Below are positions 45,983 to 58,189 of a DNA stretch of 64,000 nt, in pieces. Location: positions 425,049 through 489,048 of the forward strand of contig CAJNOI010000007.1 in the NCBI GenBank assembly GCA_905250115.1, given 5' to 3'. Below the pieces are notes generated by a model. It saw only the letters and a list, made by a program, of their open reading frames with translations. It did no database searches and was not told the origin of the DNA. This DNA is from Adineta steineri. Its lineage: Eukaryota; Rotifera; Eurotatoria; Adinetida; Adinetidae. How positions within the stretch are numbered: position 1 is the stretch's first letter; each line of letters begins with the position of its first letter. The position numbers and the translations under genes were made by a program.

Positions 45983-48900
45983 ATGACAAATCACACTGTC
46001 GTGAACTTTCATACGTTACCAATAGAACTTGTTTATCGAATTCTGGATCATCAATCGGATCTCACAATGCTATGCTCAATGACCAATGTATGTCAACGGT
46101 TCAACATGATCTTAAACACCTATCATCGATATCAGGTAAATCTTTTTTTTGTTATGACAGTTTAGTTTTTGACCATTGACTCACAAATTATTTTTGATTC
46201 CTACAATCTCTATACAAATAGAATTACTTTGATAAAATGCACGTAAATAAAGTAATTTATCACTTATTCATATCTTTCCAAAACTCATTTTCTATATCAT
46301 GACAATTCAAAAATGACGTCCTCATAATTAGAAAAAAATAGTTCGTTTTTTTATCGTTTCAATCTCATCTAAACACTTTTTTATTGCTATTTCAATAATA
46401 AAAATAACATTTTGAAAGAAAATAACAAATGTATAAACTAGCTAGTTTATCTTGTTATAAATAACATCTCCGAAACTTACTTAAGAAATATCTTTCACAA
46501 ATGCTCCCCTGAAAGTATGGGCATGGTGACTGTAGCTATGCGTAATGACGAATGTAGACGGAGAGCAGATCAACTCACATAAACATTTATCCTCTCATAC
46601 AATCAAATTACTTACAATTATACTAGCCAAGTGGAACATTTTATCAAGAAGAGCTACTTCCAAAGCAATTTTTTTTTCAAAAACGTTGCCCCGAAACGCA
46701 TTTCACCTAAGGGAGTTTTTCTCAAAAACAAAATTGCAAGAGTAATTCATTGCCAAAAATAAAACATCGATACACTTCGGAAGAGATTAGTTTAATTTGA
46801 CGTTTTAGCATGTATTCGCCATTCATTCATTATGAATCAGACATTATCCAATAAATTCTTCGACTCTTCCGTTTTTATTAATCAATATTGTTTTACACAC
46901 ATAACTATGTAGTATCATCGAAAGCATCTGCCGAAATCTATGAATATTCTTACAAAAACGAAATATTTGCATTAATTTACATAAATCAGATATCTTACGC
47001 AAGATTCTCATGAAAAACATATCTGCAGTATCGTCGCTGAACATAAGCGAAACTCATTTACAGCCTATGAATATGAAACTATATTTGTTCAATACCTACA
47101 CGATACTAACAGACGATACAAGACTGCAACTTGTTTCGCGCAGTAGCAATTCATCCACTATTATTTATAACTCGAAACTTTTTCCTTCTTTCACAAAAAC
47201 AATTTAAGAACTAAAGCTACTGGTAGATAGAAAACTCACCCATATGCAATCTTCTCTAACTTCTTTTTCACTCAGCTTTTTATCAACAATCTTGAGCATT
47301 GCACAGAATCTAAAATCAAAGAAGTATTTAGACTCATATCCATGTGCTCTTCATTGGAGTCTTACCAACATTTATTTCAATGATATAAACCTATATAGCA
47401 ATCGCCGACTATTCTGTTTCTTTCTCTATACCATGTCTTTATTCACACTTTTTCATCTAGACACTCAACACACTAGATCTCTCGAGCCATAGAACCGGAG
47501 CAGCTGAAGCACAACAATTGGCTCATGCATTCCGACACAATACTGTAACTGTCTTTCTCCCTGAATCTATATCATGTCTTTACTTACACTTTTTCATCTA
47601 GACACTCATCACCCTAAATCTCAGTTTCAATTGGATCAGAGAAGTTGGAGCACAACGTTTGGGTGATGGACTACGACACAACACAGTAACCGTCTTTCTC
47701 TCGTCATCTATATCATATCTTTACTTACACATTTTTCATTTAGACACTCATCATATTAGATCTCAAGCACAATGGAATCGGAGATGTTGGAGCACAACAC
47801 TTGGCTGATGGATTACAACACAACAGAGTAAGTGTCTTTCTCACTTTACCCCTAACACTTGTTTACTTATACTTTTTCATTTAGACGCTCACCACATTAA
47901 TTCTCCAGTGCAATGAAATCGGAAATGTTGGAGCACAACATTTGGCCGATACGCTGCAACACAACACAGTAATTGTCTTGTTCTCTTTATCTATATCATG
48001 TCTTTACTTACACTTTATCATCTAGGTGCTTATCACATTAGATCTGGAACTTAATAAAATCGGAGATGATGGAGCTCGATATTTGGCTGATGGGCTGCGA
48101 CACAACACAGTAACTGTCATTCCCGCTACATCTACATCATGTCGTTACTTACACATTTTTCATCTAGACACTCACCACACTAAATCTCTCGTGGAATAAA
48201 ATCGGAGATGTTGGAGCACAACATTTGGCTGATGCACTGCGACACAACTCAGTGATTGCCATTCTATCTTTATCTCTACCGTATCTTTACTGCTACTTTT
48301 TCATCTAGACACTTATCACATTAAATCTCCAGACCACTAAAATCGGAGGTGTTGGAGCACTATATTTGGCTGATGGATTACAACACAACGTAGTAATTTT
48401 TTTTCTCCGTTTATATCTACCATGGTTTTACTTACACTTTTTCGTGTAGACACTCATCACTCTAGATCTCTCGTGGAATAACATCGGAGTTGTTGGAGCG
48501 CAACATCTGGCAGCTGGGTTACAACACAACAAAGTAAGTGACTTTCTCTCTTCATCTATATCGTGTCTTCACTTACACTTTTTCATTTAGACACTCACCA
48601 CACTAAATCTGCCGAGGAATAACATCGGAGTTGTTGGAGCGCAATATTTGGCCCATGGATTACACCAGAACACAGTAACTGTCTTTCTCTGTTTATCTAT
48701 ATCATGTCTTTACTTACACTTTTCTGTCTAGACACTTATCACCATAGATCTCTCGGAGAATGTAGTTGGAGATGTCGGAGCACAACATTTGGCAGCTGAG
48801 TTACAACAGAACACAGTAACTGTCTTTCTATCGACATCTATATCATATCTTTACTTACACATTTTTCATCTAGACGCTCACCACACTAAATCTCTGGTAC

Positions 48901-50619
48901 AATGGAATCGGAGATGTCGGAGCGCAACATTTGGCTGATGGACTGCGGCACAATAGAGTAACTATCTTCCTCTATTTATCTAGACCATGTCTTTATCTAC
49001 CCGTTTTCATCTAGACACTCACCACGTTAGATCTCGTGAGCAACAAAGTCGGAGAGGTTGGAGTACAATATTTGGCTGATGGACTGCGATACAACACAGT
49101 AATTGCTATTCTCTCTTTATTTATATCATGGTTCCACTTACACTTTCCTATCTAGACACTCATCACCCTAGATTTGTCGAACAATGTAGTTGGAGATGTT
49201 GGAGCACAACATTTGGCTAATACATTACAACAGAACACAGTAGCTGTCTTTCACTGTTTATCTTTATCTCGCCTTTACTTGCACGTTTTCATATAGACAC
49301 TCACCACACTAAAGCTCAGGAGCAACAAAATCGGAGATGTTGGAGCACAATATTTGGCTGATGGACTGCGACACAACACAGTAACCGTCTTTTTCTCTTT
49401 ATCTATATCCTATCTTTACTTACACTTTTTTATTTAGACACTCATCAGACTAGATCTCTCGGATAATCAAATCGGACATGTAGGAGTCGAACATTTGGCT
49501 GATGGACTGCGACACAACACAGTAACTGTCTTTCTCTCGTCATCTATATCATGTCTTTACTTACAGTTTTTCATCTAGACACTCATCACCCTAAACCTCT
49601 CGAAAAATTTCGTTGGAGATGTAGGAGCCGAGCATTTGGCTGATGGATTACAACAAAACGCAGTAACTGTTTTTATCTCTATCATGTCTTTACCTACACT
49701 TTTTCGTCTAGACACTCATGACTCTAGATCTCTCAAGGAATAGAATCGGAGTTGTTGGAGCGCAACATTTGGGTGATAGATTACAACAGAACACAGTAAC
49801 TGTCTTTCTCTCGACATCTATATCATATCTTTACTTACGCATTTTTCATCTAGTCACTCATCACACTAAATCTGTCGAGGAATAAAATCGGAGATGTTGG
49901 AGCACAACATTTGGCAGCTGGGTTACAACACAACACAGTAACTGTCTTTCTCTCTACATTTTTATCATGTCTTCACTTACACTATTTCATCTAGACACTC
50001 ACCACACTAGATCTCTCGTGGAATATAATTGGAGATTTCGGAGCACAACATTTGGCTGGTGGATTACAACACAATACAGTAAATGTCTTTCTCTGTTTAT
50101 CTATATCATGTGTTTACTTACACTTTTTCATCTAGATACTTACCACACTACATCTAAGTCACAATAAAATCGGACCTGTTGGTGCAGAACATTTAGGTGA
50201 TGAGCTGCGACGCAACACAGTAATTGCCATTCTCTGTTTATATATATCATATCTTTGCTTCTACTTTTTTCTAGACACTTATCGCACTAGATCTTGATTA
50301 CAATGAAATCGGAGATGTCGGCGCTGCACATTTGGCTGATGGACTGCGGGACAATAGAGTAACTATCATCCTCTGTTTATCTAGGCCATGTCTTTATCTG
50401 CACTTGTTCATCTAGACACTCACCACGCTAGATCTCAGGTCCAACGTAATGGGGGTTGTTGGAACAAAACATTTGGCCGATGGATTACAACCAAATAGAG
50501 TAACTGCTTTTCTCTCCGTGTTTATATTATTTGTTCACTTACACGTTTTCTTGTAGACACTCACTACACTATACGTGGGCGAGGATTCATGGGTGGCGCG
50601 CCGCCAAGCAACGAGTTAG
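45983..50619 (+). CDS. F-box-like protein with 22 ribonuclease-inhibitor-type LRR exons
   Basis: Exon 1 (45983-46135) encodes 51 residues resembling an F-box (LPIELVYRILDHQSDLTMLC, VCQRFN). After about 1.3 kb come 22 complete 84-bp exons starting at 47461, 47602, 47744, 47885, 48026, 48168, 48309, 48450, 48591, 48732, 48874, 49015, 49156, 49297, 49438, 49579, 49712, 49854, 49995, 50135, 50275 and 50416. A final partial exon (50557) reaches TAG at 50617-50619. Each exon is exactly one 28-residue LRR, consensus TLTTLDLSxNKIGDVGAQHL then ADALRHNT. All are phase 0, and none contains a stop. Introns are 48-58 bp and alike. Direct joining gives about 687 aa. An F-box plus LRRs would suit a ubiquitin-ligase substrate receptor. 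Whether exon 1 joins the array directly is unproven. Confidence 0.75.
46136..47460 (+). other. Long first intron or undetected exons of the LRR gene
   Basis: About 1.3 kb between the F-box-like exon and the LRR array, far longer than the other introns. Short open stretches exist (46545-46745) but none resembles a known domain. The last ~60 bp (TTTATTCACACTTTTTCATCTAG) already match the repeated intron. Confidence 0.45.
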
Positions 50620-50640
50620 CAGTTGCGTCGCCTGAAAAAA
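47461..50640 (+). repeat. Tandem array of ~141-bp exon-plus-intron units
   Basis: Twenty-three unit starts lie 141 or 142 bp apart, with exceptions of 133 and 140 bp. Both the 84-bp LRR exon and its intron (GTAACTGTCTTTCTC ... TTTTTCATCTAG) are repeated, so whole units were duplicated. Confidence 0.93.
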
Positions 50641-51181
50641 ATTTGGATATACAATAGACTTTTTTTGCATTTCAAAATCTTTTCTGTTTTCTTTGTAGTT
50701 TAGAGTAAAACTGTCTAATTCAGTATACATATATTTAATACAATCTCGTCGTTAATATAGGAGTGTTGATCAATATTCTCTTATAAATCTATATTTTGTT
50801 ATTTTGATGGATGTATTCCGCACCCTACATATCTGACATGGAATCGTTTAAGTGATACATAATCATTTTTTATTATTCTTGACGCCCTCCTTTCAGAGCA
50901 AAAACTATTCAAAATTTCACGTTCGATGGACAATACTAATGTAGCCTTAGATTAAGTCTCGTCTTTTTAAAATTGATTAGCTGATACTTGAATGATTGTT
51001 ATCTATTTTCATGGAAAGAATTAAGGTTGTATTAATTAGCAAATAATTAGTGGACCATAATGACGAATCTTTTTCTGCTTCTTGTTTCCAATAAAACTCA
51101 ATTTTTCATTTGTTTTTTATTGTTTGTCTTTCGTGAAATTCAATTTATTTTTAATTTAAATTTAATTTATTAACGTATAGT
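50620..51181. other. Sequence after the LRR array breakpoint
   Basis: The array stops inside its last exon at a GC-rich block (GGGTGGCGCGCCGCC, 50593-50607). AT-rich sequence follows. It may be part of the transposon relic that ends near 51295. Confidence 0.4.
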
Positions 51182-51295
51182 AGAACTACAGCTGGACAAG
51201 AACGGTTATCATCTTTAGCATTAATAAATATACAAAAACATTATCAAATCAGTATTGATATCATTGTAACCCATTTTATATCAAAAAAAAGATGA
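51182..51295 (+). mobile_element. hAT-type transposase C-terminal fragment
   Basis: A 37-codon stretch RTTAGQERLSSLALINIQKH and the following IDIIVTHFISKKR, then a stop, resembles the C-terminal dimerisation region of hAT-like transposases (R-T-M-GQERLSGLALLxIH). No catalytic part was found upstream, so this is a dead remnant. A direct repeat GGCGAGGATT occurs at about 50579 and 51797 and may mark the outer limits of an inserted element. Confidence 0.5.
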
Positions 51296-54200
51296 AAGAA
51301 AAAACGTATTTTAAAATTAAATAAAAAAATGCGTATTTTTCTTGAACAGAAATTGATTTTTTCTGCTATTAATACATATTTAGTAGCACTAGCAATCATT
51401 CGAAGAGTTAAAAATGAAAGAAGATTCTTACGCCTATAGTTCTTTCAAAGAGAAGCAGCTGTTAAAACATTCGAAAAACTTTTATGCGAGTATCAAGTTT
51501 CACATCCAATGATCAGTGAACGAAGACAGTTAGAAAGACGAACATGAGTCTTTGATTACTCGTTTTGAGTAAATTTGTTTTCAAGAAAAAACGTTAGCCT
51601 GTTATACGATTCTTAATTTACTCTCTGATGAATTAGTATGCAAACTTTTAGCGCCATGAGTTTGAAAAAACTAGGTTTATAAAGAAAGTTTCTACTGTAC
51701 TCTGCAGAACCCATCAGTATGTGGAAGGGTGTACACTGTACAGCCTTGTTTAAAAGTTTATTGCATACCCTAAAAAACTGAAGCTGCACCGCCCATGGCG
51801 AGGATTGAATCGGAACTGACCTTAATCATGTAATCTTTGAATTTCTGGAACGCAGTAGAACTCGAGGGCGGTCGTGATCGTGAATCGAGGCTGTAGGTGT
51901 GGGTATTATATATGGATATTTATCCACGACCATACCCACTTCCTCAAGATTTGTTATAAAAAGAAATAAATAATTCATTTACATCAAATTTCATGATTTA
52001 AATAAAATATTTAGAATAAAATTGTTTCATTTCTATATGATAATTAAAAATAAATGTGAATAAATGTTGCTGTTAGAATTGAGAAAAATAATTAATAAAT
52101 GAAACAAATAGAAGTGAGTGTATTGGTCAATTTTGTTAATTAAATATTTCAGTTGTTCTTGATTCTAATATAATATGAATTTAAATAATTAATATATAAT
52201 TTTTCTTATTTTCTCGATTTGACTGATTTTATTGAAGAAGATAATCATAATGATTAAACAAAATTTTTCTTAATCTAATTTAATTGTCTGAATAAAAAAA
52301 GAAAGATTCTTTGAATTGATAAATAATTTTTTAATAAATATCGAAATTTATTTTATAATAAAATGAAAATATTTCGATTTAATACAAAAGTTGTAATATG
52401 GTTGAATAAAAGAGATATTTTCAATCTAGTTTCATTAAATGGTCCCAATGGTTTTATTTCGATAGAGATTCAATCCTGTCGATGTAATTTGTTTTATTTG
52501 TTCCACAAAAGACATAAACAACACATCAGATTTAATGAAATTAACTTTGATCGATAGAATTATTTAATCTATTCAATTTATTTATTAAAAAAATGAATTT
52601 TTTCATATTAATTATGAGGAACAGTTTGTTTAAAGATTTTGTTTTCTTCTTCGTATATTAAATTGACTGAAATATTTGATAATTAAATGAATAATTTGAG
52701 ATTAATTTTTTCCTCTTTAAATAAAAATTGACAAACTTTATTATCTTTTAATTGATTTTATTTGATTAAAGATTTATAAGAAAATTTCTCATTTAATAAA
52801 TATTGTTTTTTTCTTTGATATTTTCTTGTTTTAATTTAAGATTAAATAAGTGATTTAATTTAATATTTATTTACAAAATCAAATCTTTTTTTTGCTTTTT
52901 TCTTATATAAAATATAAAAGTGAAATATTATTTATGTTCAATTTGAAATAAAAAAAACAGAAAATATTTTATTTCGATATAAATACTCATTTTTCTTATT
53001 ATTATTTTAGATCGAAATCTGTATCAATAATTGAAAAGAATAGCAGATAAATATAATAATTTTATTATTAGTGTTGCAAATGTCTTGATAGATTGTTTAA
53101 TGATGACAAAAACAAAACATTGTTTCTTCTTATTCAAACATTTGACAGTATGAAATATGATCGAAAACACTCAATGTGAATATGCCATAATTAGACATTA
53201 GTAAAGTAATAATTAATTTTTTCTTGTTTATCAATAAATCTCTGATCATTTCAACTATTTATATTAAATTTATTACAACAAACGTTTTCTTACAACTAAT
53301 TGTAACTGAAAAGGTATTTATGGATTTGTGTATCTGATCAATAAATAAAATGATAAGAAATGAAAGAGTTGATTAATATTATTATTCTTTTTTTATGGAA
53401 AAAAGGCAAAGAAAATGTAGTTGAAAGTCTTCGTAAACCTGCATTGAATATATATGAGGAATTCCTTTATATTTCATCTGATTTTTTATTTATAAAATAT
53501 TCTAATAAAGCAGTTTTATAATAAATAATTATCAAGCATCGATAATAATATTGAGTTAAAAAAAAAAGAATTCAACGATGATTAAGCATAAGTTGTTGTA
53601 AACAAGTTATTTTGAAAATCTCATTTAAAAGAAAACAAATAAGTTGAAATGGGAAGAATATTTCAATAGAAATATTAAGAAAAATGATTTTATTAATAAA
53701 AATTATTTGTTAAAAATTGGAAATTATTCTTGTTTAATATATTTATTTTTATAGAATAAAATATTTTATAGAGAGAAAAATAAACATTAGATTTTTCTAA
53801 TTCATATAAAAAGATTTTTTTTGCAACAAATATTATCTTGATTATTTCTTATTTTCATGGGTTTTACTCTGACTATTAATGTATATTGTATAGGAAGCTC
53901 TGGAATAAATAATTATATGAATACACAGAAATATTTCCTCGTAATTAATTCCATAAGAAAAAAAAATCCTTCTGCACTCTTTAGTGAATTAATGAAGTGA
54001 ACAATTAACAAATGTACTAGACCTTCTAAAATATCTATTTAATGTGAAACTAGTCGTTTTATTGACAACCATCAATCTTTGTGTCATGACAAAGAAAACT
54101 TTTCGTATTCATAGTAATTTGACTCTCAGCTATTTAAATCTTAATAAAAATTCAAGGTCTATTCCATAATAGATATCCTATAATAATCAAATTTTCGGAT

Positions 54201-55204
54201 AAATAATAGATAAAGTTCATCATTCTTATCTTTTATCTATTTTAAATGAATTTCATTTAAAGAAATATGAAAATTTTTCCCTTTTTTTGTAAAATCACTT
54301 GTCATCTGTTTGTTACCTTGAATCTTTTTACTTTTTTTAAATATACGGTCACTTTCGGCTAAGTGTGTAGATGAAATATATTCGAAAAAAAAGAAACGAA
54401 AAATTTTGTTATATTGAAAAGATCAGAAATAAATCATTCGATGAAAGATGCAAACAGTGTTCCATACACAATAAGAAATAAAATCGATAACTACACACAT
54501 TATTGCAGTTTTCTTCATTTCTCTGATTTTGATTATTTAATTGTGATAAATTGTTTATTAGAATAGTTTGAAAAGTAAAAGAAAATATTTTAAATATCAT
54601 ATATATGTTGTGCAAGTATGATTAGAATATTAGAAAGATATACAAAAGATATAGATTTAATCTCAATGACAGACTTTTCTTAAGTGTTGTTCACTAATAA
54701 ATAATTGTTACGTAAAGAATCCAATTGATCTACTTTCTTGCATCTATTTTGTACTTGTCAAATTATTAATTTCAATTCTCTGAAATTCCCTATGTCAGTT
54801 TGTTTCTGTTTTTTCTCCAAATATATCCAATATGAATAGTAATTTAATAGAAGAGAATATAATCATTAATATAGTGTAACTAATTTGATGAAAATAGATA
54901 TAACAATGGTACCATTATATAAGTAAAATGCCAATTGAATAGATTTGATTTGTCTTGATCAGTGTTGATATCAGTTGTCAAAAATCTAGAATCAGCTTTA
55001 CCTTTATAATGTAGATAAAATTAAAAGAAACCAATGAATAGAAAGAAAAATGATAATTATCATATTTTGATACTTTGAAGATATTTTTTGTGTTTTGTTA
55101 TTTATTATATTTATAAATGTTTTCATCATTATACTTATTCAAAAAGGTAGAAATTCCACAACTATCTACATAAGTCATATATTCACATAAGCAGAGTATC
55201 GGAA
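51296..55204. other. Gene-poor AT-rich stretch
   Basis: About 3.9 kb, mostly AT-rich without a convincing gene. It contains hairpin repeat 3 (51893-51950). Short open frames at 52363-52557 and 54409-54615 have no family resemblance. Confidence 0.5.
51893..51950. repeat. Telomere-like hairpin repeat 3
   Basis: TGTAGGTGTGGGTAT on the left and ATACCCACTTCCTCAAGAT on the right, with a TATGGATATTTATCCA centre like that of repeat 2. Shorter and more decayed. Confidence 0.6.
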
Positions 55205-55327
55205 TTAATCAAGGGGGAAAAACGAGACTTTAATACTTCCGTACTCTCTTTGTATTTCCATTATACTCCCATCGTACTTCAAAACAGTTCTGAAGTAGAT
55301 GAAGTCTCGCTTTTCTCTCCTTGATAA
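55205..55327. repeat. MITE-like element with ~35-bp terminal inverted repeats
   Basis: The left end TAATCAAGGGGGAAAAACGA and right end (reverse complement TATCAAGGAGAGAAAAGCGA) are close inverted copies. The match extends through GAGACTT to a TACTTC motif, about 35 bp each side. The total is about 123 bp. There is no coding capacity, so it looks like a non-autonomous DNA transposon. Confidence 0.6.
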
Positions 55328-56076
55328 GAGTTCATTCTAAAATATTTTAATCAATTCGATTGTTTGTTTTATGAAATATTTAATATTTTCCAGAATATTA
55401 TTTTTGAGTTGATAAATAATGTTGACAAAAAATTCGATTGTATATTATAGATGCTTATTATAATTAATACCATATATAAGTTTTTGATGTTAAATAGCTT
55501 TTAAGTTTTATCAAATAATTTTTTATGACATACTAAGATTATTTTGTCAGTACTTTCCTTCATTGTCTATTTAGTTTAAGAATGATAATATGACTTATTT
55601 GTAATAGCTTAGGGTTAAAACCAATATTTAAATAATCAATAAAACATTGTTTAAGGGTGTAAATGTGGATACTGTATTCACCTAGTACCAAATCACACCC
55701 TCACCCATACCCTCAAATCTTCTTTACAGTTCAGACCTCTCCGAAGTCTATTAGTGCATATATTTTATTAGAATTTAAACTTGCGAAAAAATAAAGAAGT
55801 GAAATAATCGAGTATTGGTAGGTGGAGAGAAGCTAACTAGTTGATAATGTTGGTAATAGTTGATAGTGATGTTCGATTTTTCGATGTGGACTTTTATTTG
55901 TGCCAAATATCCTATGAAGACAAAAAGCATACTCCGATCATGCAAGACTATACAATACTAGATGTGATAAACTCAAAGAAGAATATATAAATGATAGAAT
56001 AAAATATCACGATATTCTTCAGATGAGTTATCATCGAAACATTATGTTCATGTAACATACCAAGCTTATCGTAAAT
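55328..56076. other. AT-rich spacer with hairpin repeat 4
   Basis: It contains hairpin repeat 4 and otherwise nothing coding. Confidence 0.5.
55653..55722. repeat. Telomere-like hairpin repeat 4
   Basis: AAGGGTGTAAATGTGG on the left and CACACCCTCACCCATACCCT on the right, followed by CAAATCTT, a decayed form of the TCAAGATGGT terminus. Confidence 0.6.
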
Positions 56077-56460
56077 TTAATTTTTACCGCGATAATAACG
56101 ATGACCAGGAGGAGCAACCTTCGTTTTACAACGTGTTTTAGAAGCATCACGGCCATCACAACGATCACTAAGAATTGTTCCGGCTGCGGGATCACCAGTA
56201 ACACTGCCAGTAACATCACAACCGCAACGCTTTCGTCCATAAGTAATAAAAATGCCGTAAGCTTGACATACAACACAATGGCCGGAATTAGGATCATTAT
56301 ACCCACAACATTCGCTTGAACTCTCGCAAAGCCCATCAAAAGGAACACAAGCACGCTTAACAACGAACTGATCAAAGTCTTCCGATGATTGTGCACTGCA
56401 GTACATTGTCAAGGATACCACGATTAAAATGAAATAAACCACTGATTTCATGTTGTTCAT
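56077..56460 (-). CDS. Secreted cysteine-rich peptide precursor, knottin-like
   Basis: Single exon, 127 aa. A clear signal peptide (KSVVYFILIVVSLTMYCSAQ) is followed by a short acidic propeptide (SSEDFDQFVV) and a dibasic KR cleavage site. The predicted mature part starts ACVPFDGLCESSSECCG. It has ten Cys with spacing C-x6-C-x5-CC-x9-C-x2-C-x13-C-x1-C plus two more. The C-C-CC-C pattern recalls inhibitor-cystine-knot peptides such as agouti- or arthropod-type knottins. The tail is basic. Possible roles are defence, signalling or prey interaction, and the sequence does not decide between them. It stands alone in the island. Confidence 0.75.
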   Translation of the reverse strand: MNNMKSVVYFILIVVSLTMYCSAQSSEDFDQFVVKRACVPFDGLCESSSECCGYNDPNSGHCVVCQAYGIFITYGRKRCGCDVTGSVTGDPAAGTILSDRCDGRDASKTRCKTKVAPPGHRYYRGKN

Positions 56461-56934
56461 TTTTCTGCTGTTAGTTGGAGAATGAATATGAATAGATAAA
56501 TTAGTTATAATAAATGTATGATTATGATTTTATAGTGATACTGCGTCTCTTACATATGTAGTGATTGCGATAAAACTATTTCTGCATTTACAATGCAGAG
56601 TGGAGCGAAGGCAAATATCTCCAAGGACACTCGAAAAACGAAGAATAGTCCAACACTGTAACAAAAAAAGTTCTGTCGAGACGAGCAGATTTGATTTTAC
56701 CTACAGGGATGTTTGGATATACATTCATCACTATGATAGAAATAAATAGTGCAATTAACGATATTAGTGTGTTTTTCTTTTAACGCTTTGAGCATGAAAA
56801 TATTTTTTAATTAAAAAGTGATTCTTCAATCGTTTTATATTATTTAGTCTAAAATGATGCCATAAAAATCTTATGATAATGCAAAAAAAACAGTTTTTCT
56901 TATCTTTTAAATAAAATGCTACTTTGCAAGCGAG
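56461..56934. other. Upstream region of the cysteine-rich peptide gene
   Basis: AT-rich. It probably contains the promoter of the minus-strand peptide gene. Nothing else seen. Confidence 0.4.
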
Positions 56935-57009
56935 ACCATCTTGAGTGTGGGTGCCGGTGTAGTTGTGGTCGAGGTTAGGAAAAGATATATTCGCACCCGC
57001 AAGATGGTC
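56935..57009. repeat. Telomere-like hairpin repeat 5, at a gene breakpoint
   Basis: It opens with ACCATCTTGAGTGTGGGTG and closes with GCACCCGCAAGATGGT, so both ends carry the ACCATCTTGA/TCAAGATGGT terminus. The base after it begins the truncated copy of the secreted-protein gene. Confidence 0.75.
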
Positions 57010-57545
57010 TTATCTACTTAATAATATGACATTAATTATTGAAACACAATTTACTCAATAACAACAACCTTATACAATCTTGATTGATAATGAATAAGTA
57101 ATGTCTACTGTTTCGCATGTTTATAGAATAATTAATGATCAAGAAACAGAAGTAACAACACAAGAAAAATCCTTAAAACAACGTTCTGATACAAATTATC
57201 AAATTATACTTAAATTTCAAGGTCCAACAAAGTTAGGTCGTTACGGTGTAAACATTAATTATGAATCTTATCAAAGAGTTTAAATCATAAATAAAATTTA
57301 TCAATTATTTTTTGATTTATATAATTTAATTGCTTTTCCATCTTCTAATCTTCCACATTTAGCTTGTAAACCTATCATACAATTTTCAAATATTTTAGGA
57401 CTTTTATAAATATCTTAAGGATGCATGAGAGTAATTAGAATATATATTATATATTCACACCCTAATCCTAGAATTTCAGATGAATTCAAGTAAATAAATT
57501 ATATAAACGATTTGATTTATAAATCGATGCATATTCATCGAAATT
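57010..57545 (+). pseudogene. Truncated copy of the 61087-61578 secreted-protein gene
   Basis: 57010-57283 matches the C-terminal half of the minus-strand gene at 61087-61578 (MSTVSHVYRIINDQETEVTT ... GRYGVNINYESYQR). The similarity continues through the 3' flank to about 57545. The 5' half and signal peptide are absent. Two CAA codons of the parent are TAA here (about 57059 and 57095), so it is dead. It begins exactly where the hairpin at 56935-57009 ends. Its 3' flank has about 40 bp not present in the parent. Confidence 0.85.
57420..57480. repeat. Telomere-like hairpin repeat 6
   Basis: The central AATTAGAATATATATTATATATTC is followed by CACACCCTAATCCTAGAATT. It corresponds to repeat 7 in the other copy, so it was present before the locus was duplicated. 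Confidence 0.5.
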
Positions 57546-58189
57546 AGTACTTTATAGTATGTTATTATACAATTTACATGAAAAATAATTTTTTTCTGTA
57601 TAGTAAACTTAACTAAATCATATTTAACAATATTTTTTCATGTAATCATGGTACTCGCTCTATCATATTGATTGTCTCGTGAATAGTTTTATTATCTTTC
57701 TTGTAGAGAAGAGTTCCGCAGAAATAAATTGTTTTCTTGCTTAATTGCTTGTATGTCTGCAGGATCAGAAAGACATCGAAGATCGATTTTTAGCAAAAGA
57801 CATTTCTAGAGGTATTTCGATGCGGGGACTTCATGCGTGCGCCTCATTTTCTCAGGTGATTGATGGAGGGTGGTATTATTTGGAAGAAGTGACGTGAAGT
57901 GATAGAAACCGAGTTTTTGAGTAATACAATTTTATGGGTATCCAAATGTTTCCTTGCTTACAGTGCAGAGTATGGCGATCATAAACTGTTGGCAATTCCT
58001 ACGTATAAGATTACTAACACTCCGCTTATTCGTTAAAGGCTAATTCGAGAAGCCACTAGCGCCGGCAGCTCAGATATGTTTTGATCTATGTCTATGTTTA
58101 CCACTGAGTAGGATGCGAGTAGAAAGAGCTAAGTGAGTCTGCAGACGAGCGTCACTTGTTTATTTATATATGAAAGTATTGATTCTGTT
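57546..58189. other. Spacer between two inverted copies
   Basis: No gene seen. It includes a somewhat GC-richer stretch (57770-58160) of unknown origin. Confidence 0.45.

Noticed and set aside
46545-47207. Frames between the F-box-like exon and the LRR array
   Set aside because: No domain recognised and no phase-consistent splice path seen. They may be decayed exons but cannot be supported.
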